64,000 nucleotides of DNA from the NCBI GenBank assembly GCA_018823835.1, contig JAHJHT010000002.1, forward strand, positions 186,001 through 250,000. The letters run 5' to 3'. The stretch comes from Alphaproteobacteria bacterium (GTDB lineage Bacteria; Pseudomonadota; Alphaproteobacteria; Rhizobiales; Rhizobiaceae). Shown here piece after piece: positions 9,470 to 17,399 of the stretch. Position 1 is the stretch's first letter. Every line of letters begins with the position of its first letter. Both the position numbers and the translations under genes were made by a program. The notes beneath the pieces were generated by a model that was given only the letters and a program-made list of their open reading frames with translations, ran no database searches and was not told the DNA's origin.

Positions 9470-10312
9470 ATGCTGCAGATACGCGACGTGACACGCCGCT
9501 TCGGAGGCAACACCGCCGTCGGCAACGTGACGCTGGAGATCCCGCAGGGCCAGATGGTCGGCGTGATCGGCCGCTCGGGTGCCGGCAAGTCGACGCTGCT
9601 GCGCATGATCAACCGCCTGATAGACCCCAGCGAGGGATCCATCTTCTTCGACGGGACGGAAGTCTCGGCGCTGAAGGGTGCCGCGCTGCGCCACTGGCAG
9701 CGCGACTGCGCGATGATCTTCCAGCAGTTCAACCTCGTGCCGCGCCTCGACGTGCTGACCAACGTGCTGCTCGGCCGGCTCAACTACCGTTCGACGGCGG
9801 CCAATCTGCTCGGCATCTTCTCGCGGGAGGAACGGGCTCTGGCCATCGCCTCGCTCGAGCGCCTCGGCATCGCGCAGACCGCCCTGCAGGTGGCCGGAAC
9901 GCTGTCAGGCGGACAGCAGCAGCGTGTGGCCATCGCCAGGGCGCTGATGCAGCAGCCGAAGGCGATGCTCGCCGACGAGCCGATCGCCTCGCTGGACCCC
10001 ATGAACGCCAAGGTCGTCATGGACTCCCTGCGCGACATCAGCGCCCGCGACGGCATCACGGTGATCACCAACCTGCACACGCTCGATACCGCGCGCGCCT
10101 ATTGCAGCCGCATCATCGGCATGGCGGCCGGCAAGGTGGTGTTCGACGGCGCGCCCGAGGATCTGACACGCGATGCCGTGCGGATGATCTACGGCGCCGA
10201 CACCGACGGCTCGGAGATATCCGAGGCGATCACATCGACCAGCATCGACGTGCCCAAGCCCAGGAAGCGCGAGACCGCGCCGGCTCTCGAACCGGCCTTC
10301 GCCGGCTACTGA
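9470..10312 (+). CDS. phnC: PhnC, phosphonate ABC importer ATPase
   Basis: 280-residue ATPase of the phosphonate (possibly also phosphate) importer, acting at the inner membrane with PhnE1/PhnE2. Walker A is GRSGAGKST at about residues 34-42, the signature is LSGGQQQR, and Walker B is [13 protein letters not shown]. The family-typical [20 protein letters not shown] segment is present. The last 30 or so residues are a Ser/Thr/Pro-rich tail beyond the usual end. It is the first gene of phnC-D-E1-E2 and is preceded by a Pho box. Confidence 0.95.
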   Translation: MLQIRDVTRRFGGNTAVGNVTLEIPQGQMVGVIGRSGAGKSTLLRMINRLIDPSEGSIFFDGTEVSALKGAALRHWQRDCAMIFQQFNLVPRLDVLTNVLLGRLNYRSTAANLLGIFSREERALAIASLERLGIAQTALQVAGTLSGGQQQRVAIARALMQQPKAMLADEPIASLDPMNAKVVMDSLRDISARDGITVITNLHTLDTARAYCSRIIGMAAGKVVFDGAPEDLTRDAVRMIYGADTDGSEISEAITSTSIDVPKPRKRETAPALEPAFAGY

Positions 10313-10377
10313 CCGTCCGGAGCCCCCCCCTCACCCTACCAAACCCCGGCGCTGCCGGCTCAACAGGAGAGACCACC

Positions 10378-11289
10378 ATGTTCAGGAACGCACTTTACTG
10401 CGCAGTCGCAATCAGCGCGCTGATGACCGGCGCGTCGCAGGCAGAAGACCTCAAGGTATTTCGCATCGGCATCCTCGGCGGCGAGAACGAATCCGACCGC
10501 CTGCGCAGCTTCCAGTGCATGGTCGACAAGCTGCCGGAAGTGCTCGGCGTCGAGAAGGTCTCGCTGTTTCCGGCGGCCGACTATGACGGCACCATCCAGG
10601 GCCTGCTCGGCGGCACGCTCGACTACGCCGAGCTCGGCGCATCGGGCTATGCCAAGATCTACCTCGAGAACAAGGACGCCGTCGAACCGATCCTGACGAC
10701 GGTCCAGACCGACGGCTCGACCGGCTACCATTCGGTCATGGTCGCCCGCAAGGATTCCGGCATGACCAAGCTGGAAGACATGAAGGGCAAGAAGCTCGGC
10801 TTTGCCGATCCCGACTCCACCTCGGGCTACCTCGTGCCCGTCACGTCGCTGCCGGCCGACCTCGGCGGCACGCCCGTCAAGGATTTCTTCGCAGAGACCG
10901 GCTTCGGCGGCGGCCACGAGAACCTCGTTCTTGAAGTGGTCAAGGGCAATTTCGATGCCGGCACGACCTGGGCCTCGGGCGTCGGCGACTTCAAGGACGG
11001 CTATACCTCGGGCAACCTGCGCAAGATGGTCGAGAAGGGCATCCTCGACATGGACGACCTCGTTCAGCTCTGGGAATCGCCGCTGATCCCGAACGGCCCG
11101 ATCGTCGTGCGCTCGACCATGGACGCCGGCATCAAGGACAAGTTCAAGGCGTTCATGATCGACCTGCCTAAGTCCGACCCGGCCTGCTTCTCGGCCATCC
11201 AGGGCGGCGATTACACGAGCTATACCGAAGTCACCCCGGCCTTCTACCAGCCGATCATCGACGCCCGTAAGGCGCAGATCGGTTCGTAA
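10378..11289 (+). CDS. phnD: PhnD, periplasmic phosphonate-binding protein
   Basis: 303-residue periplasmic binding protein with a Sec signal peptide of about 22 residues (FRNALYCAVAISALM then ASQA-ED). Conserved PhnD features include the GILGGENESDR start, the ELGASGYAKIY segment, and the FADPDSTSGYLVP loop that supplies ligand-binding Ser/Thr residues. The start at 10378 has an AGGAGA ribosome site at 10365-10370. A longer in-frame opening reaching back to 10102 would overlap phnC and is rejected. A hairpin terminator or attenuator follows the gene. Confidence 0.94.
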   Translation: MFRNALYCAVAISALMTGASQAEDLKVFRIGILGGENESDRLRSFQCMVDKLPEVLGVEKVSLFPAADYDGTIQGLLGGTLDYAELGASGYAKIYLENKDAVEPILTTVQTDGSTGYHSVMVARKDSGMTKLEDMKGKKLGFADPDSTSGYLVPVTSLPADLGGTPVKDFFAETGFGGGHENLVLEVVKGNFDAGTTWASGVGDFKDGYTSGNLRKMVEKGILDMDDLVQLWESPLIPNGPIVVRSTMDAGIKDKFKAFMIDLPKSDPACFSAIQGGDYTSYTEVTPAFYQPIIDARKAQIGS

Positions 11290-11306
11290 GGACCTTCAGC
11301 AACCGA

Positions 11307-11339
11307 CGCGCCGCGGGGCACAGCCTCGCGGCGCGTTTT
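11307..11339 (+). terminator. Hairpin with T-run between phnD and phnE1 (attenuator-like)
   Basis: A 12-bp GC-rich stem (11307-11318 with 11324-11335, one G-T pair), a 5-base loop and then TTTT. It lies within the operon, 20 bases before the phnE1 start, so it probably gives partial termination, so that the abundant binding protein is made in excess over the permeases. Confidence 0.6.
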
Positions 11340-11358
11340 GCCATGGGCAGGGGACGCA

Positions 11359-12339
11359 ATGAGCGCCAGCGAACACACGGCCACTTCCGCGACGCGCCTC
11401 TCGGAGGCGGGCCTCGGCATCGAGCGCCACTGGCAGGAGCTTGCCTCGCGCCGCCGCCTCTACACGATGGGCGGCGTGCTCTTCATGGTGGTCGCGATGG
11501 GCGGCTCGCTGTGGTTCGCCAACGAGACCAATGCCGGCAAGTTCTGGGATCGCCTGCCGCACTTTTTCGACTTCATCAGCATGCTGGTGCCGCGCGACGG
11601 CTGGGAGGTCTGGCGCGCCCTGTTCGACCTGCCCTCGCCCTATGACGACGGCAGCCTGAAGTTCAACTATCCCGAAGGGCGCATCTACCTGACGGAAGGG
11701 TTCTACGTCCCCGAATATTTCTACAAGATGGTCGAGACGCTGAACATCGCGCTCGTCGCCACGCTGATGGGCTTCGGCGCCGGTTTCGTGCTGTGCTTTC
11801 TCGCCGCGCGCAATCTCGTCGCCAACCGCTGGCTGCGCTTCTTCGTGCGCCGCTTCATGGAAGTGTTGCGCGCCTTTCCCGAAATCGTCATCGCAGGCTT
11901 CTTCCTGGCGATCTTCTCGCTCGGCGCCATCCCGGCCATCATCGCGGTGTCGATCCACACGATCGGCGCGCTCGGCAAGATGTACTTCGAGGTCGTCGAG
12001 AATGCCGACATGCGGCCCGAGGAAGGCCTGCGTGCTGCCGGCGCCAACTGGACCGAGCGGGTGTGGTTCGCCATCGTCCCGCAGGTGATGCCGAACTTCA
12101 TTTCCTATCTCCTGCTGCGCTTCGAGATCAACGTTCGCGCCTCGACGATCATCGGCGCCGTCGGCGGCGGCGGCATCGGCGAGGTGTTGCGCCTGTCGAT
12201 CTCGCGCGGCCACGAAGCCAAGACTCTGGCGATCGTATTGCTGCTCTTCCTGACCATCGTCGCGGTCGACCAGCTTTCGGCCTACCTGCGCAAGAAGCTG
12301 GTCGGCGACCAGGCTTTTGCCTTCGGTGGAAAGGTCTGA
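11359..12339 (+). CDS. phnE: PhnE1, phosphonate ABC importer permease
   Basis: 326-residue inner-membrane permease of the phosphonate importer. An N-terminal membrane segment (about residues 33-52) is followed by a 60-80 residue periplasmic stretch and a standard binding-protein-dependent permease core with TIIGAVGGGGIGEVL near the C-terminus. The EAA-type loop reads EEGLRAAGANWTERVWFAIVPQ. The start at 11359 (MSASEHTATS) follows a CAGGGGAC ribosome site; the ATG at 11338 lies at the foot of the attenuator hairpin. phnE2 begins 2 bases downstream. Confidence 0.92.
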   Translation: MSASEHTATSATRLSEAGLGIERHWQELASRRRLYTMGGVLFMVVAMGGSLWFANETNAGKFWDRLPHFFDFISMLVPRDGWEVWRALFDLPSPYDDGSLKFNYPEGRIYLTEGFYVPEYFYKMVETLNIALVATLMGFGAGFVLCFLAARNLVANRWLRFFVRRFMEVLRAFPEIVIAGFFLAIFSLGAIPAIIAVSIHTIGALGKMYFEVVENADMRPEEGLRAAGANWTERVWFAIVPQVMPNFISYLLLRFEINVRASTIIGAVGGGGIGEVLRLSISRGHEAKTLAIVLLLFLTIVAVDQLSAYLRKKLVGDQAFAFGGKV

Positions 12340-12341
12340 GC

Positions 12342-13859
12342 ATGTCCCTGCTGTCCGTCGCCGAAGTCAACGATATCGCTTCCCGCCATCCGCACGTCTT
12401 CGCCAGCAGCGGCAGGCGCAGGCTGATGAACTGGGGCCTGGCCCTCGGCACGGTCGGCTACCTGATCTTCGCCTGGTGGTTCTTCTCCGTAGGCTCGGTG
12501 GTCGCCAACGGCCGCTGGGACATTGCCGGCACCTATCTCGCCGATTGGGTCAGCTACGAGGTGCGGCCGCGCATCGAATATGAGGACGGCTATCTGGACA
12601 TCGCCTTTTCGCGCGGCGACCCGCTGGGGGAGAACGCCAACCCGGACTGGCTGGTGCGCGAGCGCGCCGTGGTCGAAAGCCGCGTTGACGCGCCCCAGAC
12701 GGCGAGCGGCAACGGCGGCGGCACCAGCAGTTCGAGCGGCAGCTTTCTCGGCACCGTCGGCGGCGAGCCTGCGCCGACCGGCACCGACACGTCCGCCGCG
12801 GCTGCCGACGAAGCAAGGACGGTTCTGCGCGAGGAGACGGTGCGCGCTGTGGCGACGATCAGCACAAGCAACACGATCGAGGTCGAGCCTGGCCTTGTGA
12901 CCGTAACGCGCGGCAGCGAGACCCTCATTGCTGACATCGTGCGCGACCAGAGCGTCACTGCGCGCGGGCCACTGCCCGCCTGGGCAAGGCAGCGCAACCC
13001 GGGCGACAAGATCGTCGTCAGCTTCGGCTTCGCCGGCAGGGCCGACATCGAGGACGACGAGGTCAAGATCAGCCACCGGTTCTGGGGCTGGGAAAACTTC
13101 CTGTTCGACACCTACTCGCCTTTCTGGGGCAAATCGGCCGGCGAAGTGTGGACGCTGGTCACCAGCGGCGAGCGCATCGACCCGGATCGGTCGAACCTCG
13201 CTCTGGCGTGGAACAACGTTCTCTACAACGCGGACTGGCAGCACCTCGACGTGTGGACCAAGCTGCTGCAGACCATCGTCATGGCCTTCGTGGGAACCGT
13301 TCTGGCCAGCCTCATCGCCTTTCCGCTGTCCTTTTTCGCCGCCCGCAACATCACCCAGAACCGGCTCGTCAACCAGTTCCTGAAGCGGTTCTTCGACTTC
13401 CAGCGGTCGGTCGACATGCTGATCTGGGCGCTGTTCTTCACCCGCGCCTTCGGTCCCGGTCCGCTGGCCGGCATGTCGGCAATCTTCTTCACCGACACCG
13501 GCACGCTCGGGAAACTCTATTCCGAGGCGCTGGAGAACATCGACGACAAGCAGCGCGAGGGCGTCAAATCCGTCGGCGCGGCGCCGACGTCGGTGCAGCG
13601 CTACGGCGTGCTGCCGCAGGTGCTGCCGGTCTTCCTCAGCCAGTCCCTCTACTTCTGGGAATCCAACACCCGTTCGGCGACGATCATCGGCGCGGTAGGC
13701 GCCGGCGGCATCGGCCTCAAGCTGTGGGAAGCGATGCGCACCAATTCCGACTGGGAAAACGTCGCCTACATGGTGCTGCTGATCCTGGCCGTGGTGTTCG
13801 TCTTCGACAATATCTCCAACGCGCTGCGCAAGCGCCTGACCGGCGGCACCCTGGCCTAG
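12342..13859 (+). CDS. phnE: PhnE2, second permease with large periplasmic insertion
   Basis: 505-residue permease, far longer than the usual 260-330. The core at about residues 304-500 is normal (EGVKSVGAAPTSVQRYGVLPQ coupling loop, TIIGAVGAGGIGLKLW). Between the first membrane segment (about 29-50) and the core lies a predicted periplasmic region of some 240 residues. It contains a low-complexity Gly/Ser/Ala/Thr stretch (about 124-155) and a beta-rich segment around residues 155-245. Rhizobial PhnE/PhoT-type permeases can be extended; whether this insert is usual needs alignment. It presumably forms the translocation pore with PhnE1. Confidence 0.88.
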   Translation: MSLLSVAEVNDIASRHPHVFASSGRRRLMNWGLALGTVGYLIFAWWFFSVGSVVANGRWDIAGTYLADWVSYEVRPRIEYEDGYLDIAFSRGDPLGENANPDWLVRERAVVESRVDAPQTASGNGGGTSSSSGSFLGTVGGEPAPTGTDTSAAAADEARTVLREETVRAVATISTSNTIEVEPGLVTVTRGSETLIADIVRDQSVTARGPLPAWARQRNPGDKIVVSFGFAGRADIEDDEVKISHRFWGWENFLFDTYSPFWGKSAGEVWTLVTSGERIDPDRSNLALAWNNVLYNADWQHLDVWTKLLQTIVMAFVGTVLASLIAFPLSFFAARNITQNRLVNQFLKRFFDFQRSVDMLIWALFFTRAFGPGPLAGMSAIFFTDTGTLGKLYSEALENIDDKQREGVKSVGAAPTSVQRYGVLPQVLPVFLSQSLYFWESNTRSATIIGAVGAGGIGLKLWEAMRTNSDWENVAYMVLLILAVVFVFDNISNALRKRLTGGTLA

Positions 13860-13973
13860 GCTTCCTCCCGGAGGGTTCCGGTCCGGAGCGGGAGCGGCAC
13901 TCAAGAGTTCCACACCCGCCTCGCCTCGCGTTACAATCGCCCCGCCTAGCGAACCAGCCGGAGCGTACACGCC

Positions 13974-14612
13974 ATGAACGGACCCAATCCCTCGATCAAG
14001 CACCCGGTTCCCCTGCACAGTCGGGTCGGCTTCCTGAAACCGCTGGTCACCGCCGAGAACATCGAGATCGGCGAGTTCACCTACTACGACGATCCTGACG
14101 GGCCGGACCTGTTCCAGGAACGCTGCGTGCTGCACCACTATCCCTTCATAGGCGACAAGCTGATCATCGGAAGATTCTGCGCCATCGCGGAAGGCGCGCG
14201 CTTCATCATGAACGGCGCCAACCACGCCATGTCGGGCTTCTCGACCTATCCATTCAACATCTTTGGCCATGGCTGGGAGGAAGGCTTCGACCCGGCGACC
14301 TGGCAGCGCGAGTTCCGCGGCGATACCGTGCTCGGCAACGACGTGTGGATCGGCATGGACGCGGTGATCCTGCCCGGCGTGACGATCGGCGACGGCGCCA
14401 TCGTCGCCGCCAAATCGGTCGTGACGCACGACGTGGCGCCCTACGCGATCGTGGCGGGAAACGCCGCCAAGGTGGTCAGGATGCGCTTCGACCGTCGGAC
14501 GGTCGCGCGCCTCCTGGAGGCGGCGTGGTGGGATTGGCCTGTTGACAAGATCACCCGCAACCTCAATGCCATACGCGGCGCCGACATCGATGCGCTGGAG
14601 GCAGCGGTTTGA
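13974..14612 (+). CDS. Vat/CatB-like xenobiotic O-acetyltransferase
   Basis: 212-residue hexapeptide-repeat acetyltransferase very close in layout to the streptogramin A acetyltransferases (Vat) and to Cat[20 protein letters not shown] contains the catalytic-histidine region, then [21 protein letters not shown] and a C-terminal WWDWPVDKI. Members transfer acetyl from acetyl-CoA to a hydroxyl of an antibiotic or other small molecule. Many chromosomal relatives have no known substrate, so resistance cannot be assumed. It lies 114 bases after phnE2 and overlaps the TTG start of engB by 4 bases, so it may be co-transcribed with either neighbour. Confidence 0.82.
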   Translation: MNGPNPSIKHPVPLHSRVGFLKPLVTAENIEIGEFTYYDDPDGPDLFQERCVLHHYPFIGDKLIIGRFCAIAEGARFIMNGANHAMSGFSTYPFNIFGHGWEEGFDPATWQREFRGDTVLGNDVWIGMDAVILPGVTIGDGAIVAAKSVVTHDVAPYAIVAGNAAKVVRMRFDRRTVARLLEAAWWDWPVDKITRNLNAIRGADIDALEAAV

Positions 14613-15268
14613 ACGAGTTTACGAGCGGGACGGTGGACGTCGGCATCTTTGCACGGCCATGGGCCTTCATCCGCGGCGTGCCGGCCATGAAGTTCCTGCC
14701 GCCGGAAGGGCCGCCGGAAATCGCCTTTGCCGGTCGCTCCAACGTCGGCAAGTCGTCGCTGATCAACGCGCTGGTCGGCCGCAGCGGGCTCGCGCGCACG
14801 TCGAACACGCCGGGCCGCACGCAGGAGCTCAACTACTTCGTGCCGGACGGCTATTCCGGGTCGGAGGGCGACCTGCCGCCGATGGCGCTGGTCGACATGC
14901 CCGGCTACGGCTATGCGACCGCGCCGAAGGAAAAGGTCGACGAGTGGACGAAGCTCGTCTTCGACTACCTGAAGGGCCGGGTGACGCTGAAACGCGTCTA
15001 CGTGCTGATCGACTCGCGCCACGGCATCAAGAAGAACGACGAGGAGGTGCTCGGCCTGCTCGACAAGGCAGCCGTCTCCTATCAGATCGTCCTGACCAAG
15101 ACCGACAAGATCAAGGCTCCTGCGGTGCCCAAGCTGGTCACCGAGACTTTGGAGAAGATACGAAAGCGCCCGGCAGCGTTTCCGGAGGTCATCGCCACGT
15201 CGTCGGAAAAGAACGAAGGCCTCGCCGATCTGCGCGAGGCCATCGTGCGCGTCGTGCTTGGCGGCTAG
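14609..15268 (+). CDS. engB: EngB (YihA/YsxC) ribosome-biogenesis GTPase
   Basis: 219-residue small GTPase required for late large-subunit ribosome assembly. G1 is GRSNVGKSS, the G2 region is NTPGRTQ, G3 is DMPGYGYA, G4 is TKTDK and G5 is ATSSEK. The start is TTG at 14609, with GGAG at 14597-14600 spaced 8 bases, overlapping the stop of the acetyltransferase. In related genomes engB usually sits in a yidC-engB-argB string; here argB is about 2.8 kb away, with a sigma/anti-sigma/fasciclin/msrB block between. It shares a CTAG stop with convergent msrB. Confidence 0.95.
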   Translation: MNEFTSGTVDVGIFARPWAFIRGVPAMKFLPPEGPPEIAFAGRSNVGKSSLINALVGRSGLARTSNTPGRTQELNYFVPDGYSGSEGDLPPMALVDMPGYGYATAPKEKVDEWTKLVFDYLKGRVTLKRVYVLIDSRHGIKKNDEEVLGLLDKAAVSYQIVLTKTDKIKAPAVPKLVTETLEKIRKRPAAFPEVIATSSEKNEGLADLREAIVRVVLGG

Positions 15269-15774
15269 CCGGCCTGCACAGATGCCGGCTTGAAGGTCAG
15301 CGCCAGTCCGTTCAGGCAATGGCGCTTGCCGGTCGGCGGCGGTCCGTCATCGAAGATGTGGCCGAAATGGCCGCCGCAGCGGCGGCAGTGGACTTCGGTG
15401 CGCGTCGAGAAGAAGGAATTGTCTTCCTTGGTGCCGATGGCATCGGGAAGCGATTCCCAGAAGCTCGGCCAGCCGGTGCCCGAATCGTACTTCGCCTCGG
15501 ACGAATAGGCCGGCAGGTCGCAGCCGGCGCAGTGGAAAATGCCGGCGCGCTTTTCATGGTTCAGCGGACTGGTGCCCGCGCGCTCGGTGCTTTCCTCCCG
15601 CAAGATGGCGTACTGCGCGTCATCCAGGATCGCATGCCATTCGGCATCCGTCTTCGTGATCTCGAAATTCTCGGCCCGTGCCGGCTGCGGGCGCCCAATG
15701 CGCCAGAGCGCGGTCGTGCCAGCCAGTGCGGCAACAAGGGCGGCGCCCCCGGCAACAAGATTACGACGATTCAT
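15265..15774 (-). CDS. msrB: Exported MsrB, peptide-methionine (R)-S-oxide reductase
   Basis: 169-residue MsrB that reduces the R-sulfoxide of methionine in proteins. The N-terminus [17 protein letters not shown] looks like a Tat-type or anchored signal (paired Arg, then a hydrophobic stretch), implying periplasmic action. The zinc ligands CAGC and CRRC are present, as is the catalytic-Cys motif RHCLN near the C-terminus. The start at 15774 has an AGGAG ribosome site; the 36 residues of open frame upstream are rejected. It lies downstream of the fasciclin, anti-sigma and sigma genes on the same strand. Confidence 0.93.
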   Translation of the reverse strand: MNRRNLVAGGAALVAALAGTTALWRIGRPQPARAENFEITKTDAEWHAILDDAQYAILREESTERAGTSPLNHEKRAGIFHCAGCDLPAYSSEAKYDSGTGWPSFWESLPDAIGTKEDNSFFSTRTEVHCRRCGGHFGHIFDDGPPPTGKRHCLNGLALTFKPASVQAG

Positions 15775-15854
15775 GGCAGACTCCTTTGGCTGGAATGTAG
15801 GGAGGGGCGCTCTCAAGCTGAAATCAACTGAGGTTGATCGCGCCCCTTGCAGCG

Positions 15855-15902
15855 ACGCCCCGCACCTGTCCCGGAACAGCAAGAGGGACAGAAACGGGGC
15901 GT
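15855..15902. repeat. Composite inverted repeat between fasciclin gene and msrB
   Basis: Two nested stems: ACGCCCCG (15855-15862) pairs with CGGGGCGT (15895-15902), and CTGTCCC (15866-15872) pairs with GGGACAG (15885-15891). A 3-by-3 internal loop separates them and the terminal loop is 12 bases. There is no T-run on either side, so it is not a classic terminator. It could be a processing or stability element of the fas-msrB transcript. Confidence 0.5.
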
Positions 15903-15972
15903 GCGCATGGTCGACCGCACGAGAGGGACGGGAGTGGAAACCCCGTGCGGCCGCAAGCCTGAGACGGCCTGA

Positions 15973-16530
15973 TTACATCTTGGGGAGCAGGACCGCGTCG
16001 ATGACGTGGATGACGCCGTTCGACTGCTCGACATTGGCGATGGTCACGTTGGCGACATTGCCGTTCTCGTCTTCCAGCATGAGCTTGTCGCCCTCGTACT
16101 TGGCAGTCCATGTGCAACCGCCGACGGTCTTGACCGGATGCGCGCCCTTGTCGTCATCGACCATCTTCATGATGGCGTCGGACATCGCCTTGGCGCCGAC
16201 CACGTGACAGGTCAGGATCTTGGTCAGCTGGTCCTTGTTCTCTGGCTTCAGCAGCGTCTCGACGGTGCCTTCCGGCAGCGCGGCGAAGGCTTCGTTGGTC
16301 GGCGCGAAGACGGTGAAGGGGCCTTCGCCCGACAGCGTGTCCACCAGGCCGGCGGCCTTGACGGCGGCAACGAGCGTGGTGTGGTCCTTCGAGTTCACGG
16401 CGTTTTCGACAATGTTCTTGTCGGCATACATGGCAGCGCCGCCGACCATCGGGTTCTCGGCATAGGCCGCAGTGGCAAGGGCGGAAAGAGCAACAGCGCC
16501 GGCGAGGATCGTCGAAGTGAGTTTACGCAT
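15973..16530 (-). CDS. Secreted fasciclin (FAS1) domain protein
   Basis: 185-residue exported protein with a Sec signal peptide (RKLTSTILAGAVALSALA, cleavage near AYA-EN). It is a single FAS1 domain with the two conserved blocks (FTVFAPTNEAFAALP and SNGVIHVIDAVLLP). FAS1 proteins mediate adhesion or envelope interactions. The start at 16530 is supported by AAGGAG. A candidate ECF-type promoter lies 48-75 bases upstream. The context with a SigK/RskA-like pair parallels mycobacterial SigK control of fasciclin proteins MPT70/MPT83, but is inference here. Confidence 0.92.
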   Translation of the reverse strand: MRKLTSTILAGAVALSALATAAYAENPMVGGAAMYADKNIVENAVNSKDHTTLVAAVKAAGLVDTLSGEGPFTVFAPTNEAFAALPEGTVETLLKPENKDQLTKILTCHVVGAKAMSDAIMKMVDDDKGAHPVKTVGGCTWTAKYEGDKLMLEDENGNVANVTIANVEQSNGVIHVIDAVLLPKM

Positions 16531-16577
16531 GGTGTGGTCTCCTTGTGTTGGCATTCCCTCTTGGAGGGGCACAGGGA

Positions 16578-16605
16578 GATACGAGGCGGTTTCGCGGGGA
16601 GTTTC
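16578..16605 (-). promoter_or_regulatory. Candidate ECF-sigma promoter of the fasciclin gene
   Basis: On the minus strand, GAAACT (16605-16600), a 16-base spacer and CGTATC (16583-16578), placed 48 bases before the fasciclin ATG. The spacing and AAC/CGT character fit extracytoplasmic-function promoters. A matching copy was not found upstream of the sigma gene or msrB, so the assignment is weak. Confidence 0.3.
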
Positions 16606-16673
16606 AGCGGCGGCAAAAAAGATTCAGACTTCCTTCAGACACGAGCCGGGCCGCGCACGGCTCGATATTCCGC

Positions 16674-17399
16674 TCAGATGGTCTTCAGGTCGCCAGCAGC
16701 GACCACCGGGCCCGTCGGCTGTCCGGTAGGCGATCCGCCGGCAGGCTCAAGGCTGATGGCAAAGACGGCACCGGATGCGATGTGGCGGCGCAGCGCGTCG
16801 TCGACCGCCAGGTGCACGCTTGCGCCGGCCGGGATCACACCCAGCGACAGCGGCGCCTGCTGGCCGTCGATCACCCAGAGTTCGAAGTCGCGCCCGTCCG
16901 TCCGCTCGCCGGTCACATGGGACAGCCCGACGTCGTGGGTGCGGGCGTCATAGACAACCATGTAGTGGACATCGCTGTCCTGCGGCGCCAGCGAGGCGAC
17001 AAGCCTTGCCTCGGGAAGACTTGCCGGCGGATTGAGCAGCGGCAAGGCGACGACGAGGGCAAGCGCTGCCAGTGCTGCGATCGCCAGCCCGCGCCAGAAG
17101 GTGAGGCTGGACAGCAGCCCGGATGACGCTGGCGCCACATCGGCCGCGCCGGCATTGGAGAACAGTCGGCGGTCGAGGGCGGCCTTGACGGCGGCCGGGG
17201 CCTCCACCTCCGCATAGCCGCTCGCCAGCGGCGAGAGATCGGCTTCCCAGCGCTCGACGAGCCTGGCGAAGGCCGGATCGGTCTCGACGCGGCGCGCGGC
17301 TGCCGCCCGCTCCTCGGCAGGCAGGACGCCCAGAACGTACTCGGCGGCCACGGCGTCGTCGCCTCCGTGTTCCGGTCCGTTTTCGTCCACCGCGCTCAT
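16674..17399 (-). CDS. RskA-type anti-sigma factor
   Basis: 241-residue transmembrane anti-sigma factor. The cytoplasmic N-terminal part (about residues 1-95) contains AAEYVLGVLPAEERAAA, typical of sigma-binding domains. One membrane segment lies at about 105-125 (GLAIAALAALALVVALPLL). The periplasmic C-terminal domain matches the RskA C-terminal family (FELWVIDGQQAPLSLGVIP and AISLEPAGGSPTGQPTGPV). The start at 17399 overlaps the sigma stop as ATGA, so the two are translationally coupled and probably act as a sigma/anti-sigma pair. Confidence 0.9.
   Translation of the reverse strand: MSAVDENGPEHGGDDAVAAEYVLGVLPAEERAAAARRVETDPAFARLVERWEADLSPLASGYAEVEAPAAVKAALDRRLFSNAGAADVAPASSGLLSSLTFWRGLAIAALAALALVVALPLLNPPASLPEARLVASLAPQDSDVHYMVVYDARTHDVGLSHVTGERTDGRDFELWVIDGQQAPLSLGVIPAGASVHLAVDDALRRHIASGAVFAISLEPAGGSPTGQPTGPVVAAGDLKTI

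Noticed and set aside
8893-9491. Several 80-170 codon frames in the long gap before phnC
   Set aside because: All are Arg/Pro/Ala-rich, overlap each other on both strands and show no domain or convincing ribosome site.
12282-14429. Open frame of 715 codons on the minus strand opposite phnE2 and the Vat-like gene
   Set aside because: Shadow of high-GC genes: Asp/Gly/Arg/His-rich composition, no domain, and it lies opposite well-supported proteins.
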